Below, in pieces: positions 19,301 to 30,249 of a DNA stretch of 64,000 bases. The position numbers and the translations under genes were made by a program. Origin of the DNA: Cryomorphaceae bacterium (lineage in GTDB: Bacteria; Bacteroidota; Bacteroidia; Flavobacteriales_D; Cryomorphaceae); contig PXBH01000054.1 in NCBI GenBank assembly GCA_003565555.1, positions 1-64,000 on the forward strand, in the 5' to 3' direction. The number at the start of each line of letters is the position of its first letter. Position 1 is the stretch's first letter. The notes beneath the pieces are model-generated. The model saw only the letters and a program-made list of their open reading frames with translations, was not told the origin of the DNA and made no database searches.

Positions 19301-20690
19301 TGGCTTTTCCCTCGATCATTTTGGGCTGAAAAGCCTGAATTCCCATCCTGTGCAGGGTCGGGGCACGGTTGAGGAGCACGGGGTGGCCTTTGAGTACATT
19401 TTCGAGAATATCCCAAACCACCGCCTCTTTGCGGTCTACAATCTTCTTCGCCGATTTCACTGTTTTCACAATACCGCGCTCGATCATTTTGCGAATGATA
19501 AAGGGCTTGTATAGCTCAGCAGCCATATCTTTCGGCAGTCCGCACTCGTGGAGTTTCAGGTCCGGACCTACAACGATCACCGAACGGGCGGAATAATCCA
19601 CACGCTTTCCGAGCAGGTTTTGTCGGAAACGTCCCTGTTTTCCTTTCAGGCTGTCTGAAAGTGATTTCAAGGGTCGGTTTGATTCGGTTTTTACAGCACT
19701 GGATTTGCGCGAGTTGTCAAACAGAGAATCCACGGACTCCTGAAGCATGCGCTTTTCATTCCTGAGGATGACTTCAGGGGCCTTGATTTCGATCAACCTT
19801 TTCAATCGGTTGTTTCGGATGATCACTCTTCGATAGAGGTCATTGAGGTCACTGGTGGCAAATCGACCGCCGTCGAGCGGAACCAAGGGGCGCAACTCGG
19901 GCGGAATTACGGGAACTACCTTGATAATCATCCACTCGGGACGGTTCTCAATGCGTGAGTTGGCGTCTCGGAGTGCCTCAACCACCTGAAGACGTTTCAA
20001 CGCCTCATTCTTTCGTTGCTGCGAAGTTTCCGTATCTGCCTTGTGGCGGAGTTCGTATGAAAGTCCGTCGAGGTCTGTACTTTTCAACAGGTCGTAAAGT
20101 GCATCTGCACCCATTTTGGCCACGAAGCGGTTAGGGTCTGCCTCATCGAGATATTGGTTTTCCTTGGGAAGGGTCTCGAGGATGTCGATGTACTCTTCTT
20201 CCGTGAGGAAATCCATCCGCTGCAGCGGCTCTCCCTCAATATTCACCGCCGGCCCCGGATTGATAACGACGTAGCGCTCGTAGTAAATGATCTGATCGAG
20301 CTTTTTGGTCGGCAGTCCCAGCAGGTATCCGATTTTATTGGGCAGTGATTTGAAGTACCAGATGTGGGCCACGGGCACTACCAGAGAAATGTGTCCCATG
20401 CGCTCGCGCCGCACTTTCTTCTCCGTCACTTCCACACCGCAACGGTCACATACGATGCCTTTGTAGCGAATTCTCTTGTACTTACCGCAGTGGCACTCGT
20501 AATCTTTTACCGGACCGAAGATGCGCTCGCAGAAAAGTCCGTCGCGCTCGGGCTTATAGGTTCGGTAATTGATCGTTTCGGGTTTCAGCACCTCTCCGTG
20601 GCTGCGCTCCAAAATCTGTTCGGGCGAAGACAGGCTGATGGTGATGCTGTTAAAATTCGCGTTGAGTTTATTTTCTTTTCTTAAGGCCAT
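16380..20690 (-). CDS. rpoC: DNA-directed RNA polymerase subunit beta'
   Basis: A 1,436-residue beta' subunit, the clamp and half of the active site of RNA polymerase. Visible marks are the N-terminal zinc ribbon ([19 protein letters not shown], about residues 68-86), the catalytic magnesium loop NADFDGD near residue 473, and the second zinc site ([16 protein letters not shown], near 900). Full length for Bacteroidota. It follows rpoB by 42 bases in the conserved rplKAJL-rpoBC order and ends at a terminator. Confidence 0.98.
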   Translation of the reverse strand: MALRKENKLNANFNSITISLSSPEQILERSHGEVLKPETINYRTYKPERDGLFCERIFGPVKDYECHCGKYKRIRYKGIVCDRCGVEVTEKKVRRERMGHISLVVPVAHIWYFKSLPNKIGYLLGLPTKKLDQIIYYERYVVINPGPAVNIEGEPLQRMDFLTEEEYIDILETLPKENQYLDEADPNRFVAKMGADALYDLLKSTDLDGLSYELRHKADTETSQQRKNEALKRLQVVEALRDANSRIENRPEWMIIKVVPVIPPELRPLVPLDGGRFATSDLNDLYRRVIIRNNRLKRLIEIKAPEVILRNEKRMLQESVDSLFDNSRKSSAVKTESNRPLKSLSDSLKGKQGRFRQNLLGKRVDYSARSVIVVGPDLKLHECGLPKDMAAELYKPFIIRKMIERGIVKTVKSAKKIVDRKEAVVWDILENVLKGHPVLLNRAPTLHRMGIQAFQPKMIEGKAIQLHPLVCTAFNADFDGDQMAVHLPLGNAAILEAQMLMIASHNILNPANGAPIAVPSQDMVLGLYYITKGRKTEGDHIVKGEGGTFYDTEEVEIAYNEGKLDLHAHIKFRFTDPDGNSEILETTTGRVLFNKHVPNEAGFINQVLTKKALRDIIGEVLKVVGMARCAQFLDDIKSLGFNTAFSGGLSFNLNDVIIPPEKEILVAKATEEVKAVLDNYGLGLITNNERYNQIIDIWTHTNSKLTNILMDRLKSDNQGFNSIYMMFDSGARGSKEQIRQLSGMRGLMAKPQKSSATGGQDIIENPILSNFKEGLSILEYFISTHGARKGLADTALKTADAGYLTRRLVDVAQDVVILGEDCGTLRGLTATALKKNEEIVETLYDRILGRTSLHDVVHPETGEVIVAEGEEIKEDAAIAIDSAGIEEVEIRSVLTCELERGVCAKCYGRNLASGRMVQKGEAVGVIAAQSIGEPGTQLTLRTFHVGGTASNIADESEIKAKADGIIEFEEIRDVEQTMADGEKKTIVVGRSGEMKLIDKKTGIVIATSNIPYGSELFVKDGKEVKKGQVICKWDPYNAVFISEASGTIKFENFEDGVTYREEVDEQTGYREKVITERRDKKKNPAIHIVDKKSKEVVKSYNLPVGAHVSVKEGVEVTIGNIIAKIPRMSGKSSDITGGLPRITELFEARNPSNPAVVSEIDGIVSYGKIKRGNREIIVESKTGEIKKYLVSLSKHILVQENDFVRAGQSLSDGAITPSDILAIEGPTKVQEYLVNEVQEVYRLQGVKINDKHFEIIVRQMMRKVEIEDQGDTRFLEKQSVEKQDFMIENDRIYGMKVVVDAGESANLKPGMIISARQLRDENSQLKRKDQKPVEVRDAISATSRPLLQGITRASLQTKSFISAASFQETTKVLNEAAVSGKRDDLLGLIENVIVGHLIPAGTGIREFGKVNVGSKEDYEKMLSQPSESEHEEIEVK

Positions 20691-20732
20691 CCTTGATTGT
20701 CTTTAAATGCGTTAAATCAGTCCTTCACCCTC

Positions 20733-23700
20733 TTAGTCGAGTGATACGCTCAGTCCGAGACCGGCGAGCTCGTTCAGCAATACATTGAACGACTCGGGAA
20801 TTCCGGGTTCGGGCATGTTTTCACCTTTCACGATCGCCTCGTAAGCCTTGGCACGGCCTACCACGTCGTCAGATTTTACGGTCAACACCTCACGGAGTAT
20901 GTTCGATGCGCCGAAAGCTTCGAGCGCCCAAACTTCCATCTCTCCGAAGCGCTGGCCTCCGAACTGCGCCTTACCTCCCAGCGGTTGCTGTGTGATGAGC
21001 GAGTACGGTCCGATGGATCGCGCGTGCATCTTGTCGTCTACCATGTGCGCCAGCTTCAGCATGTAAATCACGCCTACGGTAGCCGTTTGGTCAAAGTAGG
21101 TACCCGTACCTCCGTCTCGGAGTTTGGTCACACCGTAGCGCGGCACTCCGGCCTTGTCGGTGTACTCGTTGATTTGGTCGATGGTGGCACCGTCAAAAAT
21201 CGGGGTGGCAAACTTCAGTCCGAGCTTCTGTCCGGCCCAGCCGAGAACGGTCTCATAAATCTGGCCGAGGTTCATTCGGGAAGGTACACCGAGCGGGTTC
21301 AATACGATGTCAACCTGCGTTCCGTCGTCGAGGAAAGGCATGTCTTCTTTTCGCACAATTTTGGCCACGATACCTTTGTTACCGTGGCGTCCCGCCATCT
21401 TATCCCCTACCTTCAGCTTACGCTTTTTGGCGATATAGACCTTGGCCAACTTGAGGATTCCGCTGGGGAGTTCATCCCCGATGGTAATCTGGAATTTCTC
21501 ACGTTTGTAAGCTCCCGCGTAATCGTTGTACTTGATGTTGTAGTTGTGAATGAGGTTTTTTATCAGACTGTTGATGTGGTCATCAGTGGTCCACCTGCCG
21601 GGATTCACAATACTGTAATCAATGGCTGCCAAAGCTTTTTGGGTAAACTTCACCCCTTTTTTGATCAGCTCTTCTTTGAAGTTATTGAAAACGCCTTGAG
21701 AGGTTTTTCCGCTGACCAACTTGGAGAGTTTTTCGATCAACAAGTTTTTCAACTCCGCAGTCTCGCGGGCGAACTTCTTGTCGAGCTCTTCCACGATCAC
21801 CTTCTCCTCTGACTTTTTCTTGGGCGATTTCACTGCTTTCGCAAAAAGTTTCTTGTCGATGACCACACCGCGCAATGAAGGCGGCGCTTTCATGGACGCA
21901 TCTTTTACGTCACCTGCCTTGTCGCCGAAGATGGCGCGAAGGAGCTTCTCCTCAGGCGAGGGGTCGGTTTCTCCCTTCGGCGTGATTTTTCCGATCAGGA
22001 TATCACCCTCCTTGATCTCCGCACCGATGCGGATCATTCCGTTCTCGTCGAGGTCTTTGGTAGCCTCTTCGCTTACGTTGGGAATATCAGGGGTGAGTTC
22101 TTCCTGACCGCGCTTGGTGTCGCGCACTTCGAGGATGTACTCGTCAATGTGGATCGAAGTAAAGATATCTTCGCGCACCACTTCTTCGGAAATCACAATG
22201 GCATCCTCGAAGTTGTATCCTTTCCAGGGCATGAAGGCTACTTTCAAGTTTCGACCGATAGCCAGCTCTCCCGCTTCGGTGGCATAGCCTTCGCTCAGCA
22301 CTTGTCCTTTATGAACCTTCTGGCCTTTGCGAACAATGGGCCTGAGGTTGGCGGAAGTACCTTGGTTCGTTTTTTGAAACTTGATGAGCGAATATTCCTT
22401 GAGGTCATCATCGAAGCTTACCAATTTTTCTTCCTCATCGCGGTTGTAGCGCACCACGATCGTCTTTGCATCCACAGACTCTACCACACCGTCGCCCTCG
22501 GCAGTCACAAGCACGCGAGAGTCGCGTGCCACGAGCGGTTCAAGACCTGTGCCCACGACAGGAGCTTCCGGCCGAAGCAGCGGTACTGCCTGACGCATCA
22601 TGTTGGACCCCATGAGCGCACGGTTGGCATCGTCATGCTCGAGGAAGGGAATAAGTGAGGCTGCAATAGAGGCAATTTGGTTGGGTGCCACATCGATCAA
22701 GTCGATTTTCTGCGGCGCCACCACCGGGAAGTCTCCCTCTTTTCGGGCCTTGACAGTTTCTGTCTCAAATTCTCCTTTCGGGTTCACTTGGGCATTGGCC
22801 TGTGCGATCATTTTCTGATCTTCCTCTTCGGCACTGAGGAAGAGAGGCTCCTCTTTCAGGTTCACCTTTCCGTCCTTCACATTTCTGTAAGGGGTTTCAA
22901 TGAATCCAAGCCTGTTAATCTTGGCAAATACGCAAAGCGAAGAAATCAGACCGATATTCGGTCCTTCAGGCGTTTCGATGGTACAGAGGCGACCGTAGTG
23001 GGTGTAGTGTACGTCACGAACCTCAAACCCGGCACGCTCGCGGGAGAGACCTCCCGGTCCGAGCGCTGACATGCGGCGTTTATGCGTTACCTCTGCCAGC
23101 GGATTGGTCTGGTCCATGAACTGGGACAGCTGATTGGTCCCGAAAAAGCTGTTGATCACCGACGAGAGTGTCTTGGCGTTGATCAGGTCGGTAGGTGTAA
23201 ACACCTCGTTGTCGCGGACATTCATTCGCTCGCGAATGGTACGGGCCATACGGGCCAGACCTACGCCGAATTGATTGTGCAGCTGCTCTCCGACGGTACG
23301 AACGCGGCGGTTGCTCAAGTGGTCAATGTCGTCGACATCGGTATTTGAGTTCACCAAGTCGATCAGATACTTGATGATTTTAATGATGTCCTCACGTGTC
23401 AGTGTGCGCTCTTCGAAGCCGGTATCCACACCGAGTTTCTTGTTAATTCTGAAGCGGCCTACCTCTCCGAGGTCGTAACGCGTTTCGGAAAAGAAGAGTT
23501 TGTCAATCACGCCCCTTGCCGTATCCAGATCCGGCGGCTCCGCATTTCTCAGCTGGCGGTAGATGTGCTCCACCGCTTCTTTCTCCGAGTTGGAAGTGTC
23601 TTTCTGAAGCGTATTATAAATGATCGAGAAGTCAGCTGCATTGATATTCTCTTTGTGCAGGATCACTGTTTTGGCGCCCGATTCGAGAATCTGCTCAATA

Positions 23701-24548
23701 TGCGTTTCTTCGATGATGGTTTCGCGGTCGATGATCACTTCGTTACGCTCGATCGATACCACCTCTCCCGTGTCTTCATCCACAAAATCTTCGATCCAAG
23801 ATTTGAGAACACGTGCGGCAAGCTTTCTGCCGATCAGTTTTTTCGCACCCGTTTTTGTCACCTTCACCTCATCGGCGAGGTCAAATATTTCGAGGATGTC
23901 CTTGTCACTCTCGAAACCGATGGCCCGAAGCAAGGTTGTTACGGGCAATTTCTTTTTTCGGTCAATGTACGCGTACATCACTGCATTGATATCCGTCGCG
24001 AATTCAATCCATGAACCTTTGAAAGGGATGACACGGGCCGAGTACAGTTTGGTACCGTTTGCGTGTCGGCTCTGGCCGAAAAACACACCCGGAGAGCGGT
24101 GCAGCTGAGATACGATGACCCTTTCGGCACCGTTGATCACGAAAGAACCCCTGGGCGTCATGTAGGGAATAGTCCCCAAGTAGACATCCTGAACAATCGT
24201 TTCAAAATCCTCGTGTTCGGGGTCGGTACAGTAAAGCTTCAATTTTGCCTTAAGCGGCACAGCGTAGGTCAATCCGCGCTCAACACATTCTTGTATGCTG
24301 TATCGCGGCGGGTCGATAAAGTAGTCGAGGAACTCAAGCACGAACTGATTTCTGGTATCAGTGATGGGGAAGTTTTCGCTGAAAACTTTGTACAACCCTT
24401 CATGCTCCCTGTCTTCCGGGTTGGTGTCGAGCTGGAAAAATTCTTGAAACGACTTTAACTGAACTTCGAGGAAATCAGGATAATCGATCAGGTGACGACT
24501 CGAAGCAAAATTGATGCGTTCGCCGGTGGATTTCGTTAGTGTGGCCAA
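20733..24548 (-). CDS. rpoB: DNA-directed RNA polymerase subunit beta
   Basis: A 1,271-residue beta subunit. The rifampicin region is recognisable ([20 protein letters not shown], then [20 protein letters not shown]), as are GRHGNKGIV and the C-terminal [20 protein letters not shown]. Residues in the rifampicin pocket look wild type, including the D of MDQTNP, the H of THKRR and the S of RMSALG. The best start is a TTG codon (reading [17 protein letters not shown]): the in-frame upstream region reaches a stop without ATG or GTG. A strong hairpin sits in the 131-base spacer after rplL. Confidence 0.98.
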   Translation of the reverse strand: MATLTKSTGERINFASSRHLIDYPDFLEVQLKSFQEFFQLDTNPEDREHEGLYKVFSENFPITDTRNQFVLEFLDYFIDPPRYSIQECVERGLTYAVPLKAKLKLYCTDPEHEDFETIVQDVYLGTIPYMTPRGSFVINGAERVIVSQLHRSPGVFFGQSRHANGTKLYSARVIPFKGSWIEFATDINAVMYAYIDRKKKLPVTTLLRAIGFESDKDILEIFDLADEVKVTKTGAKKLIGRKLAARVLKSWIEDFVDEDTGEVVSIERNEVIIDRETIIEETHIEQILESGAKTVILHKENINAADFSIIYNTLQKDTSNSEKEAVEHIYRQLRNAEPPDLDTARGVIDKLFFSETRYDLGEVGRFRINKKLGVDTGFEERTLTREDIIKIIKYLIDLVNSNTDVDDIDHLSNRRVRTVGEQLHNQFGVGLARMARTIRERMNVRDNEVFTPTDLINAKTLSSVINSFFGTNQLSQFMDQTNPLAEVTHKRRMSALGPGGLSRERAGFEVRDVHYTHYGRLCTIETPEGPNIGLISSLCVFAKINRLGFIETPYRNVKDGKVNLKEEPLFLSAEEEDQKMIAQANAQVNPKGEFETETVKARKEGDFPVVAPQKIDLIDVAPNQIASIAASLIPFLEHDDANRALMGSNMMRQAVPLLRPEAPVVGTGLEPLVARDSRVLVTAEGDGVVESVDAKTIVVRYNRDEEEKLVSFDDDLKEYSLIKFQKTNQGTSANLRPIVRKGQKVHKGQVLSEGYATEAGELAIGRNLKVAFMPWKGYNFEDAIVISEEVVREDIFTSIHIDEYILEVRDTKRGQEELTPDIPNVSEEATKDLDENGMIRIGAEIKEGDILIGKITPKGETDPSPEEKLLRAIFGDKAGDVKDASMKAPPSLRGVVIDKKLFAKAVKSPKKKSEEKVIVEELDKKFARETAELKNLLIEKLSKLVSGKTSQGVFNNFKEELIKKGVKFTQKALAAIDYSIVNPGRWTTDDHINSLIKNLIHNYNIKYNDYAGAYKREKFQITIGDELPSGILKLAKVYIAKKRKLKVGDKMAGRHGNKGIVAKIVRKEDMPFLDDGTQVDIVLNPLGVPSRMNLGQIYETVLGWAGQKLGLKFATPIFDGATIDQINEYTDKAGVPRYGVTKLRDGGTGTYFDQTATVGVIYMLKLAHMVDDKMHARSIGPYSLITQQPLGGKAQFGGQRFGEMEVWALEAFGASNILREVLTVKSDDVVGRAKAYEAIVKGENMPEPGIPESFNVLLNELAGLGLSVSLD

Positions 24549-24605
24549 GACAATGAGATTTATGGTTTAATTAGAACGCGGTGACAATACAAGCGGACTT
24601 GTCAT

Positions 24606-24644
24606 AAAAAGGTTTAGCCCACCACGCCGGAGCGTGGTGAGCTA
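24606..24644 (-). promoter_or_regulatory. Hairpin between rplL and rpoB (attenuator or processing site)
   Basis: CACCACGC pairs with GCGTGGTG around CGGA, and the stem extends past one mismatch by TAGC/GCTA. On the transcribed strand a five-T run follows a few bases after the stem. The site matches the place where E. coli has an attenuator and RNase III site that lower rpoBC relative to rplJL. Function here is inferred from position. Confidence 0.6.
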
Positions 24645-24679
24645 CACCTTAACAATTGATGTGCAAAGTGTTGAGTTTC

Positions 24680-25060
24680 TTACTTGAGCTCAACTTCTGC
24701 ACCGGCTTCTTCGAGTTGTGATTTAAGCGACTCTGCTTCCTCTTTGGAAACACCCTCCTTAACAGGAGCGGGAGCGCTGTCAACCACAGCTTTGGCTTCT
24801 TTCAAGCCAAGGCCGGTGAGTTCTTTCACGAGTTTTACAACCCCGAGCTTAGATCCGCCCGGCGCTTTCAGGATTACGTCGAAAGAAGACTGTGCTTCTT
24901 CAGCAGCACCATCGCCGCCGCCCGCACCGGGACCTGCTACTACCGCAGCTGCTGCCGCGGGCTCGATGCCGTGCTCTTCTTTCAGGTAGGTTGCCAATTC
25001 GTTTACTTCTTTTACCGTTAGGCCAACGAGTTGGTCGCCTAGTGTTTTAACGTCTGCCAT
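24680..25060 (-). CDS. rplL: 50S ribosomal protein L7/L12
   Basis: A 126-residue L7/L12 stalk protein: N-terminal dimerisation helices ([20 protein letters not shown]), an alanine/glycine-rich hinge (residues 32-55) and the C-terminal factor-binding domain with [15 protein letters not shown]-like residues ([20 protein letters not shown]). It recruits and activates translational GTPases such as the EF-Tu encoded upstream. It lies 49 bases after rplJ. Confidence 0.98.
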   Translation of the reverse strand: MADVKTLGDQLVGLTVKEVNELATYLKEEHGIEPAAAAAVVAGPGAGGGDGAAEEAQSSFDVILKAPGGSKLGVVKLVKELTGLGLKEAKAVVDSAPAPVKEGVSKEEAESLKSQLEEAGAEVELK

Positions 25061-25109
25061 TTTATTTGATTTTAAGTTTGTAGGTCAGTTGTTGTTGTTT
25101 GAAAAAAAT

Positions 25110-25628
25110 TTAACGCTCTGAAAGTGTCTTCACGAGACCTGCTACGGTATTTCCTCCTGACTTCAGTGCGCCGACCACGTTTTGGATCGGAGATTGGAGC
25201 AGGGTAATTACCTCGCCGATGAGCTCTTCTCGCGACTTGATTTCCGTCAGCGTTTGGAGTTGGTCATCGCCTGTGAAGCACATTTCTTCAACGTAAGCCC
25301 CTTTCAATAAGGGCTTGGGATGTTTCTTTCTGAACTCTTTGATCAGTTTGGCCGGTGCGTTTCCGGTGTCTGACAGCATTACGGCCGTCGGACCGGCGAG
25401 CACGTCGTACAATCCTGAAAAGTCTTTGCCTTCAACACGTTCAAAAGCCTTTTTCAACAGGGTATTTTTCACCACGTTGAGCTTTATTCCTTTGTCGAAG
25501 CAAGTCCTTCTCAAGCTTGAGGTTGCCTCTGCATCGAGCTCTGAAGTATCGGCCAGATACACAACGTCGTTTTCAGCGAGTGTCAAGGCCAAGTCTTCAA
25601 TGAGTTGATTCTTTTCAGCTTTTGTCAT
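25110..25628 (-). CDS. rplJ: 50S ribosomal protein L10
   Basis: A 172-residue L10, the base of the ribosomal stalk that carries the L7/L12 dimers. Family segments include VVKNTLLKKAFE and LLKGAYVEEMCF. In other bacteria L10-L12 represses its own operon by binding the leader before rplJ. Here only 18 bases separate rplA and rplJ, so any such leader would lie inside rplA. Confidence 0.96.
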   Translation of the reverse strand: MTKAEKNQLIEDLALTLAENDVVYLADTSELDAEATSSLRRTCFDKGIKLNVVKNTLLKKAFERVEGKDFSGLYDVLAGPTAVMLSDTGNAPAKLIKEFRKKHPKPLLKGAYVEEMCFTGDDQLQTLTEIKSREELIGEVITLLQSPIQNVVGALKSGGNTVAGLVKTLSER

Positions 25629-25646
25629 TTTTTACTTGTTAAACCG

Positions 25647-26339
25647 TTAAGCACTTGCCGCTTTCGTTTCGACTTTGATTCCGGGCGACATCGTAGCGCT
25701 CATAGAAATGCTCTTGATGTAGGTTCCTTTCGCTGCGGAAGGCTTGAGCTTCATCAACGTAGAGATTACCTCAGAGGCATTTTCTTTGATTTTTTGCGCG
25801 TCAAATGATGTCTTTCCGACGGTAGCGTGAATGATTCCGTATTTATCCACTTTAAAGTCGATTTTACCGGCTTTCACATCTTGTACCGCTTTGGCCACAT
25901 CCATAGTCACCGTTCCCGTTTTGGGGTTGGGCATAAGACCGCGCGGACCGAGAATTCGGCCGAGGGCTCCTACCTTTCCCATCACGTTCGGAGTAGTGAT
26001 GATTACATCTACATCGGTCCAGCCGCCCTTGATCTTCTCAACGTACTCATCCAATCCCACAAAGTCAGCACCGGCCTCGGTGGCTTCGGCTTCTTTATCG
26101 GGAGTGCAGAGTACAAGAACACGAACGTCCTTTCCGGTACCGTGTGGCAAAGAGACACTGCCCCTCACCATCTGGTTTGCTTTTCTCGGGTCAACACCGA
26201 GGCGCACAGCGATATCCACGGAAGCGTCGAATTTGGTACCGGAAATTTCTTTCACGATTCCTGATGCTTCTTCAAGTGTATATGCTTTGGCCGCGTCGTA
26301 TTTTCCCAACGCTTCTTTTCGTTTTTTTGAAACTCGCAT
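25647..26339 (-). CDS. rplA: 50S ribosomal protein L1
   Basis: A 230-residue L1 with typical [19 protein letters not shown] and [18 protein letters not shown] segments. L1 forms the mobile stalk at the ribosomal E site and in many bacteria represses the rplKA operon. It lies 18 bases after rplK. Confidence 0.98.
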   Translation of the reverse strand: MRVSKKRKEALGKYDAAKAYTLEEASGIVKEISGTKFDASVDIAVRLGVDPRKANQMVRGSVSLPHGTGKDVRVLVLCTPDKEAEATEAGADFVGLDEYVEKIKGGWTDVDVIITTPNVMGKVGALGRILGPRGLMPNPKTGTVTMDVAKAVQDVKAGKIDFKVDKYGIIHATVGKTSFDAQKIKENASEVISTLMKLKPSAAKGTYIKSISMSATMSPGIKVETKAASA

Positions 26340-26357
26340 AGAAAACAGTTTTTACCG

Positions 26358-26795
26358 TTAAAAGGGTTTTTGGCCCTTTATATTTAGTCCCATACTACGT
26401 GCGGTCCCCGCAACCATCTTCATTGCAGATTCGACTGTAAAGGCATTGAGGTCAGACATCTTATCTTCGGCAATTGCTTTCACCTGATCCCAGGTTACAC
26501 TGCCGACTTTCAGCCTGTTCGACTCCGCCGAACCTGATTTGATTTTGGCCGCTTCCTTGAGCTGTACAGCCGCCGGAGGGGTTTTCACGATAAAGTCAAA
26601 AGACTTATCGCCGTACACGGTAATTACTACGGGCAAAACTTTTCCAGCTTGTTCTTGTGTACGGGCATTGAACTGCTTGCAGAACTCCATGATATTCACG
26701 CCTTTCGCGCCCAATGCGGGCCCTACGGGAGGTGAAGGATTGGCAGCGCCGCCTTTCACTTGCAGTTTAATCATGCCGGTTACTTCTCTAGCCAT
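26358..26795 (-). CDS. rplK: 50S ribosomal protein L11
   Basis: A 145-residue L11, part of the GTPase-associated centre and needed for RelA-type stringent signalling. It shows the proline-rich [20 protein letters not shown] motif and the C-terminal rRNA-binding domain ending [12 protein letters not shown]. It follows nusG by 99 bases with no gene between. Confidence 0.98.
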   Translation of the reverse strand: MAREVTGMIKLQVKGGAANPSPPVGPALGAKGVNIMEFCKQFNARTQEQAGKVLPVVITVYGDKSFDFIVKTPPAAVQLKEAAKIKSGSAESNRLKVGSVTWDQVKAIAEDKMSDLNAFTVESAMKMVAGTARSMGLNIKGQKPF

Positions 26796-26894
26796 TTAAG
26801 TTTTCGTTTAGTATATATTGATTCGGTCTTGAGCTTGGAAGCATTCCGCATCTCACATGTTGCGAAAAGCAGACCGTTGAATCCGTATTGTTTT

Positions 26895-27476
26895 TCAGCT
26901 TTCTTTCTCCACTTGCATGTAGCCGAGTTCGAGCGGCGTTTTTCTTCCGAAAATCTTCACCATCACTTTCAGCTTTTTCTTCTCTTCGTTCACCTCTTCG
27001 ATTACGCCGTTAAAGTTATTGAAAGGCCCGTCGATGACCTTCACGCTTTCGCCCACGGTATAAGGGATATTGATCTCCTCTTCGCTGTCGGCAAGTTCGT
27101 CTACCTTGCCGAGAATTCGGTTGATCTCGGAGGTGCGCAAGGGAACGGGGTCTCCTCCCTTTTCCGCTCCGAGAAATCCGATCACATTATTAACGCCCCT
27201 GATCAGGTGAGGAACCTCGCCTACCAGTTCGGCTTCGATGATCACATAACCCGGAAAAAAGTTTCGCTCCTTGCTGACTTTCTTTCCGTTGCGGATTTGA
27301 AATACCTTTTCTGTCGGGATAAGTACCTGCGATACATGGTCCTGAAGGTTGGCACGACTTACTTCGAGCTCGATAAGCTCTTTCGCACGTTTTTCCTTGC
27401 CGCTCACGGCGCGGACCACATACCACTTTTTACCCGTTGATTCTGTCATAACTGCTGCGTTTGATGTCGATGTCAT
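26895..27476 (-). CDS. nusG: Transcription termination/antitermination protein NusG
   Basis: A NusG with the NGN domain ([20 protein letters not shown], then [12 protein letters not shown], then [19 protein letters not shown]) and a C-terminal KOW domain ([20 protein letters not shown]). It binds RNA polymerase and couples it to ribosomes or Rho. The ATG at 27476 overlaps the secE stop (TGATG), giving 193 residues; an alternative ATG at 27449 gives 184 residues, closer to the common family start. The frame extends further upstream only through secE. Confidence 0.95.
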   Translation of the reverse strand: MTSTSNAAVMTESTGKKWYVVRAVSGKEKRAKELIELEVSRANLQDHVSQVLIPTEKVFQIRNGKKVSKERNFFPGYVIIEAELVGEVPHLIRGVNNVIGFLGAEKGGDPVPLRTSEINRILGKVDELADSEEEINIPYTVGESVKVIDGPFNNFNGVIEEVNEEKKKLKVMVKIFGRKTPLELGYMQVEKES

Positions 27477-27706
27477 CAGCCCAGTGCCTGATAGATATAC
27501 CCGAGGATTCCCCTCCAGGTAAATCCGTCGCCCGTGGCTACGTTGAAACCGAAGATGTAATCCATAAGGAATATGATGAGCGCTATGATCACGGAAGCAA
27601 TCAAGACGAGGATGCTGCTGCTTTGGAGCTGTTTCCAAGAAGGCCAGGTCACTTTGTGCACCAGCTCATCGTATGATTCTCTGAAGGTTGTCTTTAAGCT
27701 TGCCAC
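27476..27706 (-). CDS. secE: Preprotein translocase subunit SecE
   Basis: A short SecE, about 76 residues, with the conserved amphipathic segment [19 protein letters not shown] followed by one membrane helix ([23 protein letters not shown]). It clamps SecY in the translocon. No ATG is available near the family start. I chose the GTG at 27706 because longer readings (to 27751) run into tRNA-Trp. A one-base overlap couples it to nusG. Confidence 0.92.
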   Translation of the reverse strand: MASLKTTFRESYDELVHKVTWPSWKQLQSSSILVLIASVIIALIIFLMDYIFGFNVATGDGFTWRGILGYIYQALG

Positions 27707-27718
27707 TTTGTCTAGGTT

Positions 27719-27794
27719 TGGCACGGGTGGAGAGACTCGAACTCCCGACACCTGGTTTTGGAGACCAGTGCTCTGCCAACTGAGCTACACCCGT
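27719..27794 (-). tRNA. tRNA-Trp (anticodon CCA)
   Basis: A full cloverleaf on the minus strand: acceptor ACGGGTG/CACCCGT, anticodon stem CTGGT/ACCAG with loop CTCCAAA, and a T-arm with GTTCGAGTC. The 3' CCA appears to be encoded (27719-27721). It sits between tuf and secE, the usual Bacteroidota position. Confidence 0.96.
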
Positions 27795-27807
27795 TTATTG
27801 ACAGGGA

Positions 27808-27837
27808 AAGGTGAACACCCTGCCGGGCGTTCACCTT
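27808..27837 (-). other. Hairpin between tuf and tRNA-Trp
   Basis: AAGGTGAAC (27808-27816) pairs with GTTCACCTT (27829-27837) around a 12-base GC-rich loop. No T run follows on the transcribed strand, so it is more likely an RNA-processing or stability element than a terminator. Confidence 0.55.
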
Positions 27838-27859
27838 CACCGTCAAAGGTTATTTCAAA

Positions 27860-29047
27860 TTACTCTACAATCTCGGTAACCTGACCTGCGCCTACCGTAC
27901 GACCGCCTTCGCGGATCGCAAATCGGAGGCCCTTGTCCATGGCCACGGGAACGATGAGTTCTACATCAATCGTTACGTTGTCACCGGGCATTACCATTTC
28001 GCGACCTTCGGGGAGGTTGATCTCACCTGTCACGTCCGTAGTACGGAAGTAGAACTGGGGACGGTACTTGTTGTGGAAGGGAGTGTGGCGTCCGCCTTCT
28101 TCTTTCTTCAACACGTAAATCTCTCCCTTAAACTTGGTGTGAGGAGTGATCGATCCCGGCTTGGCGATTACCATACCGCGCTTGATGGCTTTTTTCTCAA
28201 TTCCGCGGAGGAGAAGACCTACGTTGTCTCCGGCTTCACCTCTGTTGAGAATTTTGCGGAACATCTCAACACCTGTTACTACAGACTTGAGTTTTTCCAC
28301 TTGCATACCTATGATCTCAACTTCCTCGCCTGAGTTCACAACGCCGGTTTCGATACGGCCGGTAGCTACGGTTCCGCGACCTGTGATTGAGAATACATCC
28401 TCAACCGGCATCAGGAAGGGCTTGTCGATGTCACGAGGAGGCATTTCGATCCAAGTGTCAACGGCATCCATCAGCTCTTCAACAGTTTTGGTCCACTTGT
28501 CGTTGCCTTCGAGTGCGCCGAGGGCAGAACCCAAAATTACGGGAGTGTTGTCACCGTCGTAGTCATAGAAAGAAAGGAGCTCACGCACTTCCATTTCTAC
28601 GAGCTCGAGGAGCTCTTCGTCATCAACGAGGTCTACTTTGTTCAGGAAGACTACAATGCGGGGCACACCCACCTGACGTCCGAGAAGAATGTGCTCGCGC
28701 GTCTGGGGCATCGGTCCGTCCGTAGCAGCTACTACGAGGATAGCGCCGTCCATCTGGGCAGCACCTGTTACCATATTCTTTACGTAGTCGGCGTGACCGG
28801 GACAGTCTACGTGAGCGTAGTGACGGTTTGCCGTAGTGTATTCTACGTGTGAAGTGTTAATGGTGATACCGCGCTCTTTTTCTTCGGGAGCGTTGTCAAT
28901 GGCATCGAAGCTTTTCAGCTCTGACAAGCCTTTAGAGGCAAGAACGGTTGTAATCGCTGCCGTCAGGGTCGTTTTACCGTGGTCAACGTGTCCGATGGTA
29001 CCTATGTTAAGGTGCGGCTTGGAGCGATCAAATGTTTCTTTAGCCAT
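27860..29047 (-). CDS. tuf: Elongation factor Tu
   Basis: A 395-residue EF-Tu, which delivers aminoacyl-tRNA to the ribosome. The G-domain motifs are [10 protein letters not shown] (P-loop), [12 protein letters not shown] (switch I), [12 protein letters not shown] (switch II) and NKVD. Domains 2 and 3 follow ([13 protein letters not shown] ... [18 protein letters not shown]). It stands between tRNA-Thr(GGT) and tRNA-Trp and is probably co-transcribed with both. Confidence 0.99.
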   Translation of the reverse strand: MAKETFDRSKPHLNIGTIGHVDHGKTTLTAAITTVLASKGLSELKSFDAIDNAPEEKERGITINTSHVEYTTANRHYAHVDCPGHADYVKNMVTGAAQMDGAILVVAATDGPMPQTREHILLGRQVGVPRIVVFLNKVDLVDDEELLELVEMEVRELLSFYDYDGDNTPVILGSALGALEGNDKWTKTVEELMDAVDTWIEMPPRDIDKPFLMPVEDVFSITGRGTVATGRIETGVVNSGEEVEIIGMQVEKLKSVVTGVEMFRKILNRGEAGDNVGLLLRGIEKKAIKRGMVIAKPGSITPHTKFKGEIYVLKKEEGGRHTPFHNKYRPQFYFRTTDVTGEINLPEGREMVMPGDNVTIDVELIVPVAMDKGLRFAIREGGRTVGAGQVTEIVE

Positions 29048-29109
29048 AGTTGGGAATTTTAAGTGGTTATTTGGTTCTGTATATCAAAAGTGCAATAGTG
29101 CCGTACGTG

Positions 29110-29181
29110 AGCCAATGACGGGAATTGAACCCGTGACCTCTTCCTTACCAAGGAAGCGCTCTACCCCTGAGCTACATCGGC
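29110..29181 (-). tRNA. tRNA-Thr (anticodon GGT)
   Basis: Acceptor GCCGATG/CATTGGC (with one G-T pair), anticodon stem CTTCC/GGAAG with loop TTGGTAA, T-arm with GTTCAATTC. CCA is not encoded. It lies 62 bases before tuf, the place thrT holds in E. coli. Confidence 0.96.
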
Positions 29182-29188
29182 TTAAATA

Positions 29189-29262
<74 letters not shown>

Positions 29263-29286
29263 TTCTGAAGCCTGAAAATTAAAGAG

Positions 29287-29368
29287 TGGGGAGAGCAGGA
29301 TTCGAACCTACGAAGCCGTTGGCAACAGATTTACAGTCTGTCCTCGTTGACCGCTTGAGTATCTCCCC
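29287..29368 (-). tRNA. tRNA-Tyr (anticodon GTA)
   Basis: Acceptor GGGGAGA/TCTCCCC, anticodon stem ACAGA/TCTGT with loop CTGTAAA, and the long variable arm expected of a class II tRNA. CCA is not encoded. Confidence 0.96.
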
Positions 29369-29398
29369 AATTCTAATCATTTTTAATATAAAACAGAG

Positions 29399-29472
29399 AG
29401 CCGATGGAGGGACTCGAACCCACGACCTGCTGATTACAAATCAGCTGCTCTAGCCAGCTGAGCTACATCGGC
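29399..29472 (-). tRNA. tRNA-Thr (anticodon TGT)
   Basis: Acceptor GCCGATG/CATCGGC, anticodon stem GCTGA/TCAGC with loop TTTGTAA, T-arm GTTCGAGTC. First gene of the tRNA-tuf-secE transcript. Confidence 0.96.
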
Positions 29473-29868
29473 ATCTTTAATTTCTTTCGCTGTAAAGAAC
29501 GTTTGGGCATAAGCCCGTAACCTTTCGCAAAAAGGTCTGCAAATGTATGAAAGTTTTTTGCAGAAAAAGAAGGATTTTGAAATTTTCTTGGCAAAGGTAT
29601 TCAAGGCTCTCGGAAGACGCCGGAGGCACACACCTTACCTCCTGCCGACAAACGCTTTACAGAAGGACCGCATCCCACTCCCTAAAGACCGTAAGGAGCA
29701 AAAATACCGAACATTTGTCCCGATTGAGCAGGCGCGGCCGGAAGGAAATTGAAGTTAAGGCCTTTTTAGTGCTTTACTTCGGTTGAAATCGGCTGAATAC
29801 CGACATACCTTGCCGGCCGTTCGGCATACCTGAACTGATCCTGCGGGGAGGGGAAAAATCCGCTTACA
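29473..29868. other. Non-coding spacer with the tRNA-tuf operon promoter
   Basis: About 395 bases without a supportable gene; short open frames on both strands have no family pattern and one runs into tRNA-Thr. On the minus strand TACATTTG (plus-strand 29540-29547) is a perfect -7 element about 70 bases before the first tRNA, although no TTG stands at the standard distance. It is the best candidate promoter for this strongly expressed operon. Confidence 0.5.
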
Positions 29869-29895
29869 AAAAAACGCCGTCTCTCGACGGCGTTC
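29869..29895 (-). terminator. Terminator of hpf
   Basis: AACGCCGTC and GACGGCGTT pair around TCTC (29874-29882 with 29887-29895). Reading the minus strand, T residues follow the stem. It lies just after the hpf stop codon. Confidence 0.9.
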
Positions 29896-29914
29896 ACTAA
29901 TCGTTTGATAATAT

Positions 29915-30217
29915 TCAGGCGGCTTCCGCGCGCTTGCCTTTGGTTTTGCGCACTTGCCTGCGCAATGCCTCCACCACACGGTCGGTGGCTTGCTCAAAGG
30001 AGGGTGATTGTCTCTTTGCAAACAACTCTTTTCCCGGCATGGTCACCTTGATCTCGGCAATCTTATTACCTTCTTCATTATTTTTATCCAGTTTGAGAAA
30101 AACTTCGGCGCTGATGAGTCGGTCGTGGAACTGCTCCAATTTAGCGAGTTTTTCTTCGATAAAGTTGATAAGCTTTCGATCCGCCTTAAAGCGAATGGAG
30201 TGAACACTAATTTGCAT
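29915..30217 (-). CDS. hpf: Ribosome hibernation-promoting factor, short form
   Basis: A 100-residue HPF/YfiA-type protein (MQISVHSIRFKADRKLINFI, then AEIKVTMPGKELFAKRQSPS, then a basic tail QVRKTKGKR). It binds the 30S decoding channel in stationary phase. The short form needs no C-terminal dimerisation domain, which is absent here. It lies 32 bases after xerC with a terminator beyond it; hpf beside xerC and rpsU is a recurrent Bacteroidota arrangement. Confidence 0.92.
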   Translation of the reverse strand: MQISVHSIRFKADRKLINFIEEKLAKLEQFHDRLISAEVFLKLDKNNEEGNKIAEIKVTMPGKELFAKRQSPSFEQATDRVVEALRRQVRKTKGKRAEAA

Positions 30218-30249
30218 AGTCGTTCGGTTTACGGGTTAATAAAAAACGC

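Noticed and set aside
27707-27751. Longer secE start overlapping tRNA-Trp
   Set aside because: The added codons are the 3' half of the tRNA and its CCA; family similarity begins after the GTG at 27706.
29434-29631. Minus-strand open frame running into tRNA-Thr(TGT)
   Set aside because: Its C-terminal part is tRNA sequence read as protein.
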